Positions 36,224 through 45,867 of a DNA stretch of 64,000 bases are shown here, piece after piece. The notes below the pieces were generated by a model. The model was not told the origin of the DNA. It made no database searches and saw nothing but the letters and a program-made list of their open reading frames with translations. The position numbers and the translations under genes were made by a program. The DNA comes from an uncultured Lachnospiraceae bacterium (GTDB lineage Bacteria; Bacillota; Clostridia; Lachnospirales; Lachnospiraceae): NCBI GenBank assembly GCA_947176065.1, contig CAMWPB010000002.1:1-64000 (forward strand), read 5' to 3'. The first letter of the stretch is position 1; the number at the start of each line of letters is the position of its first letter.

Positions 36224-37783
36224 ATGTACGACAACAATTATCCAAACGATTATTCCAATCATACGGGTTCGGAGCAGAACGGACTTCAGACAGGAAAAGA
36301 GTCAGAACAGAGGGGGATCGGTTACAGATCTTACCAGAATGCAGGAAACCAGACGGGCAGCGGGGCGTACGGACAGAGTACTGGGCAGAATCCGTACGGA
36401 AACGGCGGCGCGTATTCGGGAAACAGCGGTTCCTATCAGGGAAGTGCAGGGAGTTATCATTACGGCAGCACTTATTCAAACGATTATGCGCAGATGCGAC
36501 TCAAGGAGGAAAAGAAGCCCAAGGTAAAAAAACAGGGCAGCGGCTATGTGAAGAAAGCGATTGTGGCGGTATCTCTGGGACTGTTCTTCGGGCTTTTTGC
36601 GGGAATCGGACTGTATGCCGTGGATGCGGTCACAGGGATGATGGATAAGAGTGGTGCGGTTCTGGAGGAAACGGAAGCTTCTCCGATGGCGGCGGCGGAA
36701 GCCGACACAGAGATTCAGGCACCGGAGAATGTGCCGACAATCAAGCAGTCGGACTCCGCAACGATGGTAGTTACTGATGTGACGGATGTCGTGAAGGCGG
36801 TGATGCCCTCGATCGTGGCGGTGAATAACCATTACACGGAAACCATGTCCTGGTTCGGGCAGTCCATGAACAGCGAGGCGGATTCCAGCGGTTCGGGCAT
36901 TATCGTAGGTCTCAATGATTCGGAGCTTCTGATCGTGTCCAATTACCATGTGGTGGCGGACACCGATAAACTGACGGTGCAGTTTAACGAGGGCAGCGAG
37001 GCGGAGGCATTTATCAAGGGACAGGATTCCAATATGGATCTGGCGGTCATTGCCGTACCGGTGACAGAGCTGTCAGATTCTACTCTGGAGGCAATAGAAG
37101 TGGCTACGCTGGGTGATTCCGATGCGCTGGAGGTGGGAGAACCGGCCATCGCCATCGGTAATTCTCTGGGATACGGCCAGTCCGTCACTACAGGCGTAAT
37201 CAGTGCGCTTGACAGAAGCATCAGCCTGTCTTCAAGCAACGGTTACGGCGGGGACAGCGTGGAAGGCACCTTTATCCAGACGGATGCGGCGATCAATCCC
37301 GGAAACTCCGGCGGCGCGCTTTTGAATATAAAGGGCGAGGTAATCGGTATCAATTCCAATAAGATCGGCGGCAGCGCCGTGGAGGGTATGGGCTATGCGA
37401 TCCCCATTTCTTCGGCAAGCCCCATCATTGCGGAGCTGATGCTCAAGGAAACAAAGAGTAAGGTGGCCGAGGAGGAAAGAGGGTATCTGGGCATTTCCGG
37501 CATCAGTGTCACCCAGGAGGTTTCTCAGGCATACGGTATGCCGGAGGGTGTGTATATCGCACAGGTTTATCCCGACACGGCGGCAGCGGCAGCAGGACTG
37601 AAACAGGGCGACATCATCACGGAGTTTGGCGGCGATAAGATCAGATCCATGGATGAACTGCAGAAGGAGCTGGAGTTTTATGCAAAGGGAGACACCGTGG
37701 ACGTTAAGGTTATGACCATGACGGTTGCCGGATACGAGGAGGTAACCAGGCAGCTTACACTGGGCAATAAGGTAAGTGAATAA
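36224..37783 (+). CDS. HtrA/DegP-type serine protease, membrane anchored
   Basis: This 519-residue protease has a low-complexity Asn/Gly/Tyr/Ser N-terminus in the cytoplasm and one membrane segment (AIVAVSLGLFFGLFAGIGLYAV). The trypsin-like domain carries His (SNYHVVADTDK), Asp (NMDLAVIAV) and Ser (INPGNSGGALLN) of the triad. One PDZ domain follows (GVYIAQVYPDTAAAAAGLKQG). HtrA degrades misfolded exported proteins. The ATG at 36224 has AAGGAG upstream; an in-frame GTG at 36206 overlaps the ribosome site and is unlikely. Stress-dependent control is suggested by the direct repeats upstream. Confidence 0.93.
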   Translation: MYDNNYPNDYSNHTGSEQNGLQTGKESEQRGIGYRSYQNAGNQTGSGAYGQSTGQNPYGNGGAYSGNSGSYQGSAGSYHYGSTYSNDYAQMRLKEEKKPKVKKQGSGYVKKAIVAVSLGLFFGLFAGIGLYAVDAVTGMMDKSGAVLEETEASPMAAAEADTEIQAPENVPTIKQSDSATMVVTDVTDVVKAVMPSIVAVNNHYTETMSWFGQSMNSEADSSGSGIIVGLNDSELLIVSNYHVVADTDKLTVQFNEGSEAEAFIKGQDSNMDLAVIAVPVTELSDSTLEAIEVATLGDSDALEVGEPAIAIGNSLGYGQSVTTGVISALDRSISLSSSNGYGGDSVEGTFIQTDAAINPGNSGGALLNIKGEVIGINSNKIGGSAVEGMGYAIPISSASPIIAELMLKETKSKVAEEERGYLGISGISVTQEVSQAYGMPEGVYIAQVYPDTAAAAAGLKQGDIITEFGGDKIRSMDELQKELEFYAKGDTVDVKVMTMTVAGYEEVTRQLTLGNKVSE

Positions 37784-37812
37784 CGGAGAGATGTATGATA
37801 AAACCGAACGGA

Positions 37813-37848
37813 AAGAGAGAGGGCGGCCATTTGACCGTCCTCTCTCTT
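37813..37848 (+). terminator. Intrinsic terminator after htrA
   Basis: A 14-bp stem AAGAGAGAGGGCGG/CCGTCCTCTCTCTT with an 8-base loop (CCATTTGA). The T-run after it is weak, so pausing rather than strong termination is possible. Confidence 0.7.
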
Positions 37849-37876
37849 GTCACGGGGTTTTGGGGTGTGGTACACT
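37847..37876 (+). promoter_or_regulatory. Promoter candidate for clpX
   Basis: TTGTCA (37847-37852), 18-base spacer, TACACT (37871-37876). It overlaps the last bases of the upstream terminator stem. Confidence 0.55.
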
Positions 37877-37927
37877 GTTTCTTAGAAGATTTAGTGCATC
37901 AGAGTTTATGGAGGGAAGATAAAAAGT

Positions 37928-39418
37928 ATGGACGATCATAGAGATGATAAATACGAAGAGACGGAGTTAGAGAAAAAGGAAGCCGGGACGGAGGAGAAAA
38001 AGGGCGATGATTCCGGCAGTGATTATGAGGACGTCTGCTTTATCTGCCGCAGGCCGGAGAGCAAAGCCGGGAAGATGTTCAAACTTCCAAACAATATCTG
38101 TGTCTGCGACGACTGTATGCATAAGACGATGGATACGGTCAGCCAGTTTGACTATCAGGGGCTTTTGAATAACCCTGACATGGGCGAATGGAACGTGAAG
38201 GGCTTTCCGAATATCAGCTTTGTAAATCTGGCGGATCTGAAAGGAGACGGCGGCATTCCCAATAAGCAGAAGCCGAAGAAAAAAAAGAAAGCATCAGCGG
38301 AAATTGACATCCGGGATATCATGCCGCCCCATAAGATCAAGCAGAAGCTGGACGAGTATGTGGTGGGGCAGGAGCATGCCAAGAAAGTAATGTCCGTGGC
38401 GGTTTATAACCATTATAAGAGAGTGGCGACCGGCACCATGGATGAGATCGAGATCGAGAAGTCTAATATGCTGATGATCGGCCCTACGGGCTGCGGCAAG
38501 ACTTATCTGGTGAAGACGCTGGCGAAGCTTCTGGACGTGCCGCTGGCGATTGCGGACGCTACCTCCCTGACGGAGGCGGGTTATATCGGTGACGATATCG
38601 AGAGCGTGGTGTCGAAGCTCCTCGCGGCGGCGGACAATGACGTGGAGCGGGCGGAGCGCGGCATTATCTTTATTGACGAGATTGATAAGATCGCCAAGAA
38701 AAAGAACACCAATGCCCGTGATGTGAGCGGCGAATCCGTGCAGCAGGGGATGCTAAAGCTGTTGGAGGGCGCGGAGGTGGAGGTGCCTGTGGGCGCTAAT
38801 TCCAAAAACGCCATGGTGCCGTTAGCCACAGTCAATACGAGAAACATCCTGTTCATCTGCGGCGGCGCTTTTCCCGATCTGGACGAGATCATTAAGCAGA
38901 GACTGAACAAGAAGACTTCCATCGGTTACAGTGCGGAACTGAAGGACAAGTATGATAAAGAGAAAAATATTTTAAGCAGGGTCACGGTGGAGGATATCAG
39001 AAAATTTGGTATGATCCCGGAATTTATCGGCCGTCTGCCTGTCATTTTTACGCTGGAGGGCTTAAGCCGCGACATGATGGTGCAGATCCTCAAAGAGCCG
39101 AGAAATGCGATTCTGAAGCAGTACCAGAAGCTTTTGGAGCTGGATGAGGTGGAGCTGCTCTTCAACGAGGGCGCTCTGGAGGCCATCGCGGATAAAGCTA
39201 TGGAGAAGGAAACCGGGGCAAGGGCGCTTCGGGCCATTATCGAGGAGTTTATGCTCGATATCATGTATGAGGTGCCAAAGGACGATAACATCGGCCGTGT
39301 AACGATTACCAGAGAGTATATTGAAGGGAACGGCGGGCCGGTCATTGATATCCGCAGCAGGAGCGCGGAACACCCCGACCGCCTGAACGTGATACCGCAG
39401 CCGGCTGACGGGTCGTAA
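37928..39418 (+). CDS. clpX: ClpX-type AAA+ unfoldase
   Basis: This 496-residue protein has an N-terminal four-Cys zinc-binding domain (CFICRR and CVCDDC) and an AAA+ domain with Walker A (GPTGCGKTYLVKTLA), Walker B (IIFIDEIDKI), pore and sensor regions (GYIGDDIESVV, FIGRLPVIFTL) and the C-terminal KETGARALRAIIEEFMLDIMYE. ClpX feeds unfolded substrates to ClpP. It is about 75 residues longer than typical ClpX, with a charged N-terminal leader (~35 residues) and a Lys-rich insert (KQKPKKKKKAS) before the ATPase. clpP is not adjacent, so it may be a second, specialised ClpX. Confidence 0.9.
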   Translation: MDDHRDDKYEETELEKKEAGTEEKKGDDSGSDYEDVCFICRRPESKAGKMFKLPNNICVCDDCMHKTMDTVSQFDYQGLLNNPDMGEWNVKGFPNISFVNLADLKGDGGIPNKQKPKKKKKASAEIDIRDIMPPHKIKQKLDEYVVGQEHAKKVMSVAVYNHYKRVATGTMDEIEIEKSNMLMIGPTGCGKTYLVKTLAKLLDVPLAIADATSLTEAGYIGDDIESVVSKLLAAADNDVERAERGIIFIDEIDKIAKKKNTNARDVSGESVQQGMLKLLEGAEVEVPVGANSKNAMVPLATVNTRNILFICGGAFPDLDEIIKQRLNKKTSIGYSAELKDKYDKEKNILSRVTVEDIRKFGMIPEFIGRLPVIFTLEGLSRDMMVQILKEPRNAILKQYQKLLELDEVELLFNEGALEAIADKAMEKETGARALRAIIEEFMLDIMYEVPKDDNIGRVTITREYIEGNGGPVIDIRSRSAEHPDRLNVIPQPADGS

Positions 39419-39428
39419 CGCGCAGTAT

Positions 39429-39455
39429 CAGTCTGTCAGGTGTCAGGACAGACTG
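39429..39455. other. Hairpin in clpX-subtilase gap
   Basis: CAGTCTGTC (39429-39437) and GACAGACTG (39447-39455) form a perfect 9-bp stem with a 9-base loop. No T-run follows, so it is not a clear terminator. Confidence 0.5.
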
Positions 39456-39505
39456 CTTCCGCATAAAATGGCGTAAGGAGCATTGGGCGGAGAGGGTATG
39501 TAAAC

Positions 39506-41200
39506 TTGACCTGTCAGGAAATGATTTTGTCGGAAGAGTTTTTGGATGTGATTGTGGATTATGATGTGATTGAGGAGATTCTGGAGGGAGCGGATGTAGA
39601 ATTCTGTTATCGTGAAATTGACGCCGGATATGGTGTGGCGCATGTGAGACGCAGTCAGGTACGGCCCATATCCATAGGATACTATGGATATGCAACGATC
39701 CCTAAGCTGTATGGGTTGATGCAGGCGGGAGAGCAGGTTTTCGACTCGTCCCCGCTGGCGGCGATGGGCAATATCCGTGTGCAGAATCCGCCGCTTGCCT
39801 TACAGGGGAGCGGCGTTATTATTGGGTTTGTTGATACGGGAATTGATTATAAGGAGGATGCGTTCCGCAGAGAGGACGGAAGCACCCGCATTATATCTAT
39901 CTGGGATCAGACAATACAGACGGGAGCGCCTCCCGAGGGATTTTTGTATGGAACGGAATACCGCCGGGCGGATATTGACCGGGCGCTGGCTTCGCCGGAG
40001 CCGGAGACGGTTGTGCCGAGTACCGATACCAACGGACATGGCACAAGGATGGCCTCCGCGGCGGCGGGAAGTCTCCTGGGTCAGGGACTGACCTTTCGGG
40101 GAGCCGCGCCCCTTGCGGATATCGCGGTGGTTAAGCTGAAAGGAGCCAAGAGATATCTGCGCGATTATTACCTGATCGACGACCGGGCGGAGGCTTTCGC
40201 GGAAAACGATATCATGGAGGCGGTGAAGTATCTTCAGCAGATGGCGGTGGCGTTCAGCAGGCCCGTAGTAATTGTAATCGGACTTGGAACCAATATGGGA
40301 AGCCATGACGGCACCTCCGCCTTAGACTCTTACTTAAACATCGTGGCGGGCCGGAGAAGCAGGGCTGTCGTGGTAGGCGGCGGCAACGAAGGGGATAAAG
40401 AACACCATTATGAGAATTTTATGCCGAGCAATGTGGAGATCCGTGTCGCAGGGCAGATGAAAGGCTTTTGCGCGGAAATCTGGGGGAGTCTGCCGGATGC
40501 CTATTCGGTTTCCATACGCTCGCCCGGAGGGGAAGTATCGCCGGTTATTGATTTTCGGAACGGAATGGACAGGAATGTCTCCTTTATTTTTGAGAGAACC
40601 CGCATACAGGTGGGGATTGTACTGGTGGAGAAGGACGCAGGGGACCCGCTGATTTTTCTGCGTTTTGAAAACCCGACGCCGGGAATATGGACGGTGACGC
40701 TGACGGCTTCCGTGCGCAGACTGAGCGGTGACGGGCAGTATCATATGTGGCTGCCGATTGAAGCGTTTCTGGAGGACAGTGTCACATTCCTGCAGCCCAG
40801 CCCCGATGTGACGCTGACAGAGCCGGCCAATGCGTCGCAGGTGATCACTGTTTCCACCTACGACAGCTACACGGACAGCTGGTATGCGCCCTCCGGCAGA
40901 GGCTACAGCAGAAACGGCAGCATTAAGCCGGATCTTGCGGCTCCCGGCGTGGGGGTGTACACTGCGCTTGGGGAAACGGACGGCTCCTGCATGGCGGCGG
41001 CGCTGACGGCGGGCTGTGTAGCGCAGTTTCTGGAGTGGGCCGTGGTTGACGGAAACGCCTATGCCGTGGACAGCCGGGGGACGAAGAGCTATCTGATTCA
41101 GGGGGCGGACCGGCCGGGTAATATCCGCTATCCCGACAGACAGTGGGGATACGGGCGGATCAATATCAACGGGACGTTTGAGACGCTGGCGAGGCTGTGA
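39506..41200 (+). CDS. Subtilisin-like (CspB-type) S8 family protein with Cys at the nucleophile position
   Basis: The protein is 564 residues from a TTG start with GAGAGGG eight bases upstream. Subtilase motifs are Asp110 (GFVDTGIDY), His178 (NGHGTRMA) and the oxyanion Asn (GLGTNMGSHDGT). The nucleophile motif GTSxA is replaced by GSCMA, putting Cys495 (TGC at 40988-40990) at the Ser site; AAALTAG downstream keeps the alignment fixed. CspB-like subtilases act in clostridial spore germination, and some members are inactive. No signal peptide is seen. It could be a pseudoprotease or a thiol protease. Confidence 0.88.
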   Translation: MTCQEMILSEEFLDVIVDYDVIEEILEGADVEFCYREIDAGYGVAHVRRSQVRPISIGYYGYATIPKLYGLMQAGEQVFDSSPLAAMGNIRVQNPPLALQGSGVIIGFVDTGIDYKEDAFRREDGSTRIISIWDQTIQTGAPPEGFLYGTEYRRADIDRALASPEPETVVPSTDTNGHGTRMASAAAGSLLGQGLTFRGAAPLADIAVVKLKGAKRYLRDYYLIDDRAEAFAENDIMEAVKYLQQMAVAFSRPVVIVIGLGTNMGSHDGTSALDSYLNIVAGRRSRAVVVGGGNEGDKEHHYENFMPSNVEIRVAGQMKGFCAEIWGSLPDAYSVSIRSPGGEVSPVIDFRNGMDRNVSFIFERTRIQVGIVLVEKDAGDPLIFLRFENPTPGIWTVTLTASVRRLSGDGQYHMWLPIEAFLEDSVTFLQPSPDVTLTEPANASQVITVSTYDSYTDSWYAPSGRGYSRNGSIKPDLAAPGVGVYTALGETDGSCMAAALTAGCVAQFLEWAVVDGNAYAVDSRGTKSYLIQGADRPGNIRYPDRQWGYGRININGTFETLARL

Positions 41201-41240
41201 AAGGGAAGGCGTCAGGAAAATCAAAAAGAAAGTTCACTGA

Positions 41241-41280
41241 GAAGACAACTTTTGGAAACAGGAGTTGTCTTTCGGTTTTT
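41241..41280 (+). terminator. Intrinsic terminator after subtilase gene
   Basis: GAAGACAACT (41241-41250) pairs with AGTTGTCTTTC (41263-41273), followed by GGTTTTT. It is AT-rich but well placed. Confidence 0.65.
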
Positions 41281-41377
41281 GAGAGAAAAATGTTAATGAA
41301 GCAGCCATGATTTTATGTTATTATGCAAGTAGTAAAGGGCAGGTAGGGAAATAACAGTAGAAAGTTGGTTTATAAAT

Positions 41378-42001
41378 ATGGATAAAAAAATAATTACCAG
41401 ATTAGAAGAATTAGTTGAAATGATTTCTGAATGCTATTTATCTGTTCCGATAGAGATTGTTAATGAACTAAATGAATTAACAAAGAATGAATGGAAAGAG
41501 AAAGAATATATTGAATACTGTGCTGAATATTGGAGTCGCAGCACCTTAGAAGAAACTGTATATGCCTTGCTTCATGGTGGTGAATATCCGAATAATATTG
41601 AGGAACAGATTATTTTTTGGAAAAACGTAGAGAAAGTGGATTTAACTGACAGGGAAATTATGTTTAAGTTAAGGGATTTACCACAAGTTGTGGATGAAGA
41701 CATTATTTGCAAATTTGATGATTTACCTATTAGAGAGTTTTATGCCTGGATAAACGCTATCTTCTATAATTGGAGGAAAGATAGGGAAATAAATGAAGAT
41801 GATATACAGTCTGGCTCTTTCAAAGTAATTTTTCATTATGATTATATGGAAGAATACGCAAAATACAGATATGTTATACTAAAAATATATGGTAATAAAA
41901 TGATAAGTTTAAATTGCTGTAATTTATATGAGAGTGAAAAGAAAGATATGATTTCCTTCGCAAATAATCATGGGCTTTATTTATATGAAAAGTCTGTGTG
42001 A
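41378..42001 (+). CDS. AT-rich orphan gene, unknown function
   Basis: This 207-residue acidic protein has no signal peptide or membrane segment. The gene is markedly richer in A and T than its neighbours, with many AAT, ATT and TTA codons, unlike the GC-ended codons around it, which suggests recent transfer. No family is recognised. The size, acidity and isolation resemble immunity proteins of toxin systems, but no toxin gene is adjacent. Start ATG 41378 is the first in frame; no strong ribosome site is seen. Confidence 0.75.
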   Translation: MDKKIITRLEELVEMISECYLSVPIEIVNELNELTKNEWKEKEYIEYCAEYWSRSTLEETVYALLHGGEYPNNIEEQIIFWKNVEKVDLTDREIMFKLRDLPQVVDEDIICKFDDLPIREFYAWINAIFYNWRKDREINEDDIQSGSFKVIFHYDYMEEYAKYRYVILKIYGNKMISLNCCNLYESEKKDMISFANNHGLYLYEKSV

Positions 42002-42125
42002 AAAGTCTGAAGGTGGCAAACCTTGCTGATTCCCCATACTTGTGGTAAGGTGTAATAGTGCGAATGAAGCTTGATTGTCTTGGAACTTGAGATTACGCGA
42101 AGCGGAGTCATGGAGGATACAGGGA

Positions 42126-43337
42126 ATGAAAAAACGGAAGCTTGGATTAGCCGGGCTGATTTTATTTTTGCTTCTGACGGGCTGCGGGAAACCGGCACAG
42201 GAGACGGCGGCGTCTGCGGAGAACGAAGCGCCGGAGGAAGCGCGGCAGGAGACCGAAGAGGATGAGGAAAGTTCGGGCGTGGAGATGACCTCCTGGCGGG
42301 AGTCGGTGCAGAAAATGTTTGAGGATCCATATGGGGATTACAGTGAGACGGGCGGCGAGATCGCTTTTCTGACGGATGGCTCCGTGGAGGATGGCGCTTA
42401 CAATGAAGCCATCTTTAACGGTGTGCGGATGTATGCTTTGGGGGCGGGGACTTCCTTTTCCTATTATCATGCGGATCCGAATGCGCCGGAAAGCTATGAG
42501 GAGATCATACAGCGGGCCGTGGAGGACAATGCCGGACTGATTGTGTGCGCCGGGGACATTTTTGGCGAGGCTGTGGGCGCGCTGCAGGAAACGTATCCGC
42601 AGACCTCCTTTTTGCTGGTGGACGCCGTGCCGCACGACGGGGAAGGGGAGGAGATTTCCCCTGCACAGAATGTGCACTGCGTTCTCTTTCATGAGGAGCA
42701 GGCCGGGTATCTGGCAGGCTATATGGCAGTCTGGGAGGGATACCGTAATCTTGGATTTATAGGGGGCCGGGAGGAGCCTGCCGTACTGCGTTACGGTTAC
42801 GGCTATCTGCAGGGAATCAATGCGGCGGCCAAGGATTTGTCACTGGATGATGTGGTGGTCAATTACTGGTATGCGGACACGTATTCGGCGGATATCGCTG
42901 TGCGGGAGAAGGCCGACGGCTGGTATGAGAACGGCACCCAGATTATTTTTGCCTGCGGCGGCGGTCTGTACGAGTCCGTGCTGGAAGCGGCAGAAAATCA
43001 GGATGGTCTGATGATCGGCGTGGATATCGACCAGTGCCGGATTTCGGACCGGGTTCTGACCAGCGCGGTTAAAAACATCGGCCCGGCAGTTACGGATGCG
43101 CTTGATGAATACTATGCGGCCGGCGGCTGGTCTGAGGAGGATGCCGGACAGGTGAAGCGCTACGGCGTGGAGGAAGGATGCGCGGCGATACCTGTGATCG
43201 ATACGGAGTGGCGGTTTCAAGAAATTCCTACGACCCATTTTTTTGAAATCTATAAACAGATGAAAAGAGGCGACAGGACGGTGTCGGACGCAATCGACGC
43301 GCCGCCCGAGGTGGCCATTGCGGTGAATTATGAATGA
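42126..43337 (+). CDS. BMP-family substrate-binding lipoprotein
   Basis: This 403-residue lipoprotein begins MKKRKLGLAGLILFLLLTGC, a clean lipobox. The mature protein is a periplasmic-binding-fold BMP/PnrA-like protein (IAFLTDGSVEDGAYNEAIFNG, ADPNAPESYEEII, LVDAVPHD, NLGFIGGREEPAVLRYGYGY, IIFACGGGLYESV, GVDIDQCR). The family usually binds nucleosides for ABC importers, but no permease or ATPase gene is adjacent. The ATG at 42126 is chosen because the signal peptide starts there. The stop overlaps a possible start of the next gene. Confidence 0.88.
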   Translation: MKKRKLGLAGLILFLLLTGCGKPAQETAASAENEAPEEARQETEEDEESSGVEMTSWRESVQKMFEDPYGDYSETGGEIAFLTDGSVEDGAYNEAIFNGVRMYALGAGTSFSYYHADPNAPESYEEIIQRAVEDNAGLIVCAGDIFGEAVGALQETYPQTSFLLVDAVPHDGEGEEISPAQNVHCVLFHEEQAGYLAGYMAVWEGYRNLGFIGGREEPAVLRYGYGYLQGINAAAKDLSLDDVVVNYWYADTYSADIAVREKADGWYENGTQIIFACGGGLYESVLEAAENQDGLMIGVDIDQCRISDRVLTSAVKNIGPAVTDALDEYYAAGGWSEEDAGQVKRYGVEEGCAAIPVIDTEWRFQEIPTTHFFEIYKQMKRGDRTVSDAIDAPPEVAIAVNYE

Positions 43338-43354
43338 GCGTGGGAGGTTTGGGT

Positions 43355-45097
43355 GTGTATAAGGAGAAGATGAGTAAGATCCGTTCCGGACGTCCCCTGC
43401 TTACAGGCGTTTGTCTGGCGCTTATATTGCTCTGCGGCTGCGGAGAGGGCGCTGCTCCTGCAAGCGCGCCTGCCGCACAGGATGAGGCGGGAACGGAGAA
43501 TGCGGCCGGGCAGCGGGAAAAGGAGCTGTCGGAGCTGACAGCGGGCGAGACAAGCCTGTCGGTGGACGAGCTGTCGGATTATGCGATGGACGTGGCACTG
43601 ACCTATGACGCGGAGCTGAACAAACTGCGGTATTTTCTGACCATGCCGCTGATCCCGTCCAGCGATGACGCGTATCTGTATCTGTTCCGGGCGGACACCT
43701 GGGAGGAGGATGCGGATGCTTTGGAGAAAGAGCCGGTCACGAGGGGGCGCAAAGACAGGGAGTGGGAGATATCGTTTCCCTATCGGGAAATCTATCTGTA
43801 TGAGCGGTTTATCCCGGCGGTTAAGATGGACGGAAACTATGTGCAGGTAGGCGGGAGTGTGTATTTGTCAAACCCGGAGGCGCTTGCGGAAAATCAGGAA
43901 CCGTACCCGGAAACCGGATCCAAGAAAGGGATCCTGCTGGATCCCACGATGCTGGGAACGCCGGAGCTGACGGATCTGGGCGTGAAACATGCGATTTATA
44001 ATATTCCGCTTTCGCACATTATGGGAGAAACCACGGATCCGACTTTCCCTACAATCACTTACACTTACAGGGGAAAAAATTATGCCTTTAACGGGGCGGC
44101 GATCAACGGCTATGATGGGCTGTTTACCTACCTGTCGGACATGGGGATGACGTCTACGGCGGTGGTGCTGAATGACTGGAACGAGGCATTCCCGGAGCTG
44201 ATACACCCGGACGCGCGCAATCCGGAGAGCGGCGCGTATTATTACATGTTCAATGCGGCCGAGGAGGAGGGGACAAGAACCATCGAGGCTGTGGCCGGAT
44301 TTCTGGCGGAGCGTTATTCGAGCGGGGAGCACGGCATGATACATAGCTGGGTGATCGCCAATGAGATCAACCAGAACCGGGTCTGGAATTACATGAACAC
44401 CCGGGACGTGTTTCATTATACAAAGGAGTTTGAAAAGTCCTTCCGCATCTTTTATCAGGCGGTAAGAAGCCATTATGCACAGGGCCGTGTGTATTTCAGC
44501 ATTGACCATGCATGGAACAGCAACGAGGGCGACAATTCCGGGTTTTTTAACGGCAGGGATATTCTGGAAGGGTTTAATGAGGCGGCGCTTGCGCATGGTA
44601 ATTACGACTGGGGCATAGCGATTCATCCCTACCCGGAACCGCTTACCCGTGTGAATTACTGGTCGCAGGAGTACGATAAGACGAGGGACGCGCCCCATCT
44701 GTCCATTATGAATCTGAATGTGCTGACGGACATACTGTCTGACGAGGCCTATCTGGACAGGGAGGGTGAGGTGCGAAGCGTCACCATCACGGAGCTTGGC
44801 TTTTCTTCCGGCTCCGGGGAGCGGCTTCAGGCGGCGGCTTTCGCCTACTGCTATTATATTGTGGAAAACAACCCTTATGTGGACGCCTTTTTGATGAACC
44901 GGCAGACGGATGCGCCGGAGGAGGTGATGGCGGGACTGGCCTTCGGTGTATATGAATACGACCATTCCGGGAAATATATAAAAGATGTTTTCCGCTATAT
45001 TGACACGGACAGGGCTGGAGAATACACGGATTTTATGCTGAATATTCTCGGTGCGCACAGTCTGGAGGAGGCATTGTCATGGGCGCAGGCGGAGTAA
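43355..45097 (+). CDS. DUF5722 lipoprotein, putative glycoside hydrolase
   Basis: The protein is 580 residues from a GTG with GGGAGG seven bases upstream. An in-frame ATG at 43334, overlapping the previous stop, is the alternative. A signal sequence ends in a lipobox-like ILLCGC. A linker and a beta-rich N-terminal domain precede a TIM-barrel-like domain of the DUF5722 family (NDWNEAFPELIHPDA, NWYDWGIAIHPYPEP-like stretch). HSWVIANEINQN offers an Asn-Glu acid/base and TITELGFSSG a Glu nucleophile, as in clan GH-A glycosidases. Activity is inferred, not shown. It overlaps the next GT2 gene by 19 bases. Confidence 0.82.
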   Translation: MYKEKMSKIRSGRPLLTGVCLALILLCGCGEGAAPASAPAAQDEAGTENAAGQREKELSELTAGETSLSVDELSDYAMDVALTYDAELNKLRYFLTMPLIPSSDDAYLYLFRADTWEEDADALEKEPVTRGRKDREWEISFPYREIYLYERFIPAVKMDGNYVQVGGSVYLSNPEALAENQEPYPETGSKKGILLDPTMLGTPELTDLGVKHAIYNIPLSHIMGETTDPTFPTITYTYRGKNYAFNGAAINGYDGLFTYLSDMGMTSTAVVLNDWNEAFPELIHPDARNPESGAYYYMFNAAEEEGTRTIEAVAGFLAERYSSGEHGMIHSWVIANEINQNRVWNYMNTRDVFHYTKEFEKSFRIFYQAVRSHYAQGRVYFSIDHAWNSNEGDNSGFFNGRDILEGFNEAALAHGNYDWGIAIHPYPEPLTRVNYWSQEYDKTRDAPHLSIMNLNVLTDILSDEAYLDREGEVRSVTITELGFSSGSGERLQAAAFAYCYYIVENNPYVDAFLMNRQTDAPEEVMAGLAFGVYEYDHSGKYIKDVFRYIDTDRAGEYTDFMLNILGAHSLEEALSWAQAE

Positions 45098-45849
45098 AGG
45101 TTTCCCTGCTGGTTACGGTTTTTAATGTAAAAAAGAATCTGCCGCTCACGCTTCAAAGCATTGAAGAGCAGGATTATAAAGAGTTGGAAGTGGTGATTGT
45201 GGACGGCGGCTCCACGGACGGGACGGCGGAGCTGGTCAAAGCCTTTGCTGTGCGGACAAAAGGACGGCAGGGCTTTTCGGTGCGCTGGGTTTCGGAGCCG
45301 GACGGTGGGCTTTATGATGCGATGAATAAGGCCTTTCGCATGAGTACGGGAGATGTGATCGCTGTCTGTAATGATAAATTATGTAAACCCAATGCTGTCA
45401 GCACAATCATGGCGGCGCTGGAGCAGGGGGGCGCAGGCTGTGTGGGTGTCCATGCGGATCTGGTTTATGTGGATGGAGACCGGGTAATCCGGGAGTGGCG
45501 CATGGGGCAGGGAAGGATTTCGGAGGGCTGGATGCCCGGGCATCCGACTCTTTTCCTGCGGCGCGCAGTGTATGAGAAATACGGGTTATATGATACTTCC
45601 TATCGGTGTGCGGCGGATTATGAGTTTATGGTGCGCTTTTTGAAAGAGCCGGAAAACAGACTGGCTTATGTCCCGGAGGTGCTGGTAGCCATGTTCTACG
45701 GCGGCACAAGCAATGCGGGGCTTAAGAACTATCTCGTATCCTTTAAAGAGGGATATGCGGCGCTTCGGAAAAACGGCGTGTCCTATCCTCTTTGGATCAC
45801 GCTGAAAAGAAGCCTGCGGGTGCTTGGGCAATTTGAACACAAAGGTTGA
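45079..45849 (+). CDS. GT2 glycosyltransferase, WcaA-like
   Basis: This 256-residue single-domain GT2: VSLLVTVFNVKKNLPLTLQSI, VEQDY, VIVDGGSTDGTAELV, SEPDGGLYDAMNKAFRMSTGD and YRCAADYEFMVRF. The pattern DGGLYDAMNKG is typical of colanic-acid-type glycosyltransferases that add one sugar. GGAGGAGG lies seven bases before the ATG inside the preceding gene. It is coupled to a putative glycosidase and to an LspA-like gene. Confidence 0.88.
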   Translation: MGAGGVKVSLLVTVFNVKKNLPLTLQSIEEQDYKELEVVIVDGGSTDGTAELVKAFAVRTKGRQGFSVRWVSEPDGGLYDAMNKAFRMSTGDVIAVCNDKLCKPNAVSTIMAALEQGGAGCVGVHADLVYVDGDRVIREWRMGQGRISEGWMPGHPTLFLRRAVYEKYGLYDTSYRCAADYEFMVRFLKEPENRLAYVPEVLVAMFYGGTSNAGLKNYLVSFKEGYAALRKNGVSYPLWITLKRSLRVLGQFEHKG

Positions 45850-45867
45850 TTTCACAGGGAGAACGGT

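Noticed and set aside
36028..36237. Small minus-strand frame upstream of htrA
   Set aside because: It spans the inverted repeat and htrA promoter, and has no ribosome site or protein-like composition.
43868..45058. 396-codon open frame on the minus strand
   Set aside because: Shadow of the DUF5722 gene; no ribosome site or recognisable motif.
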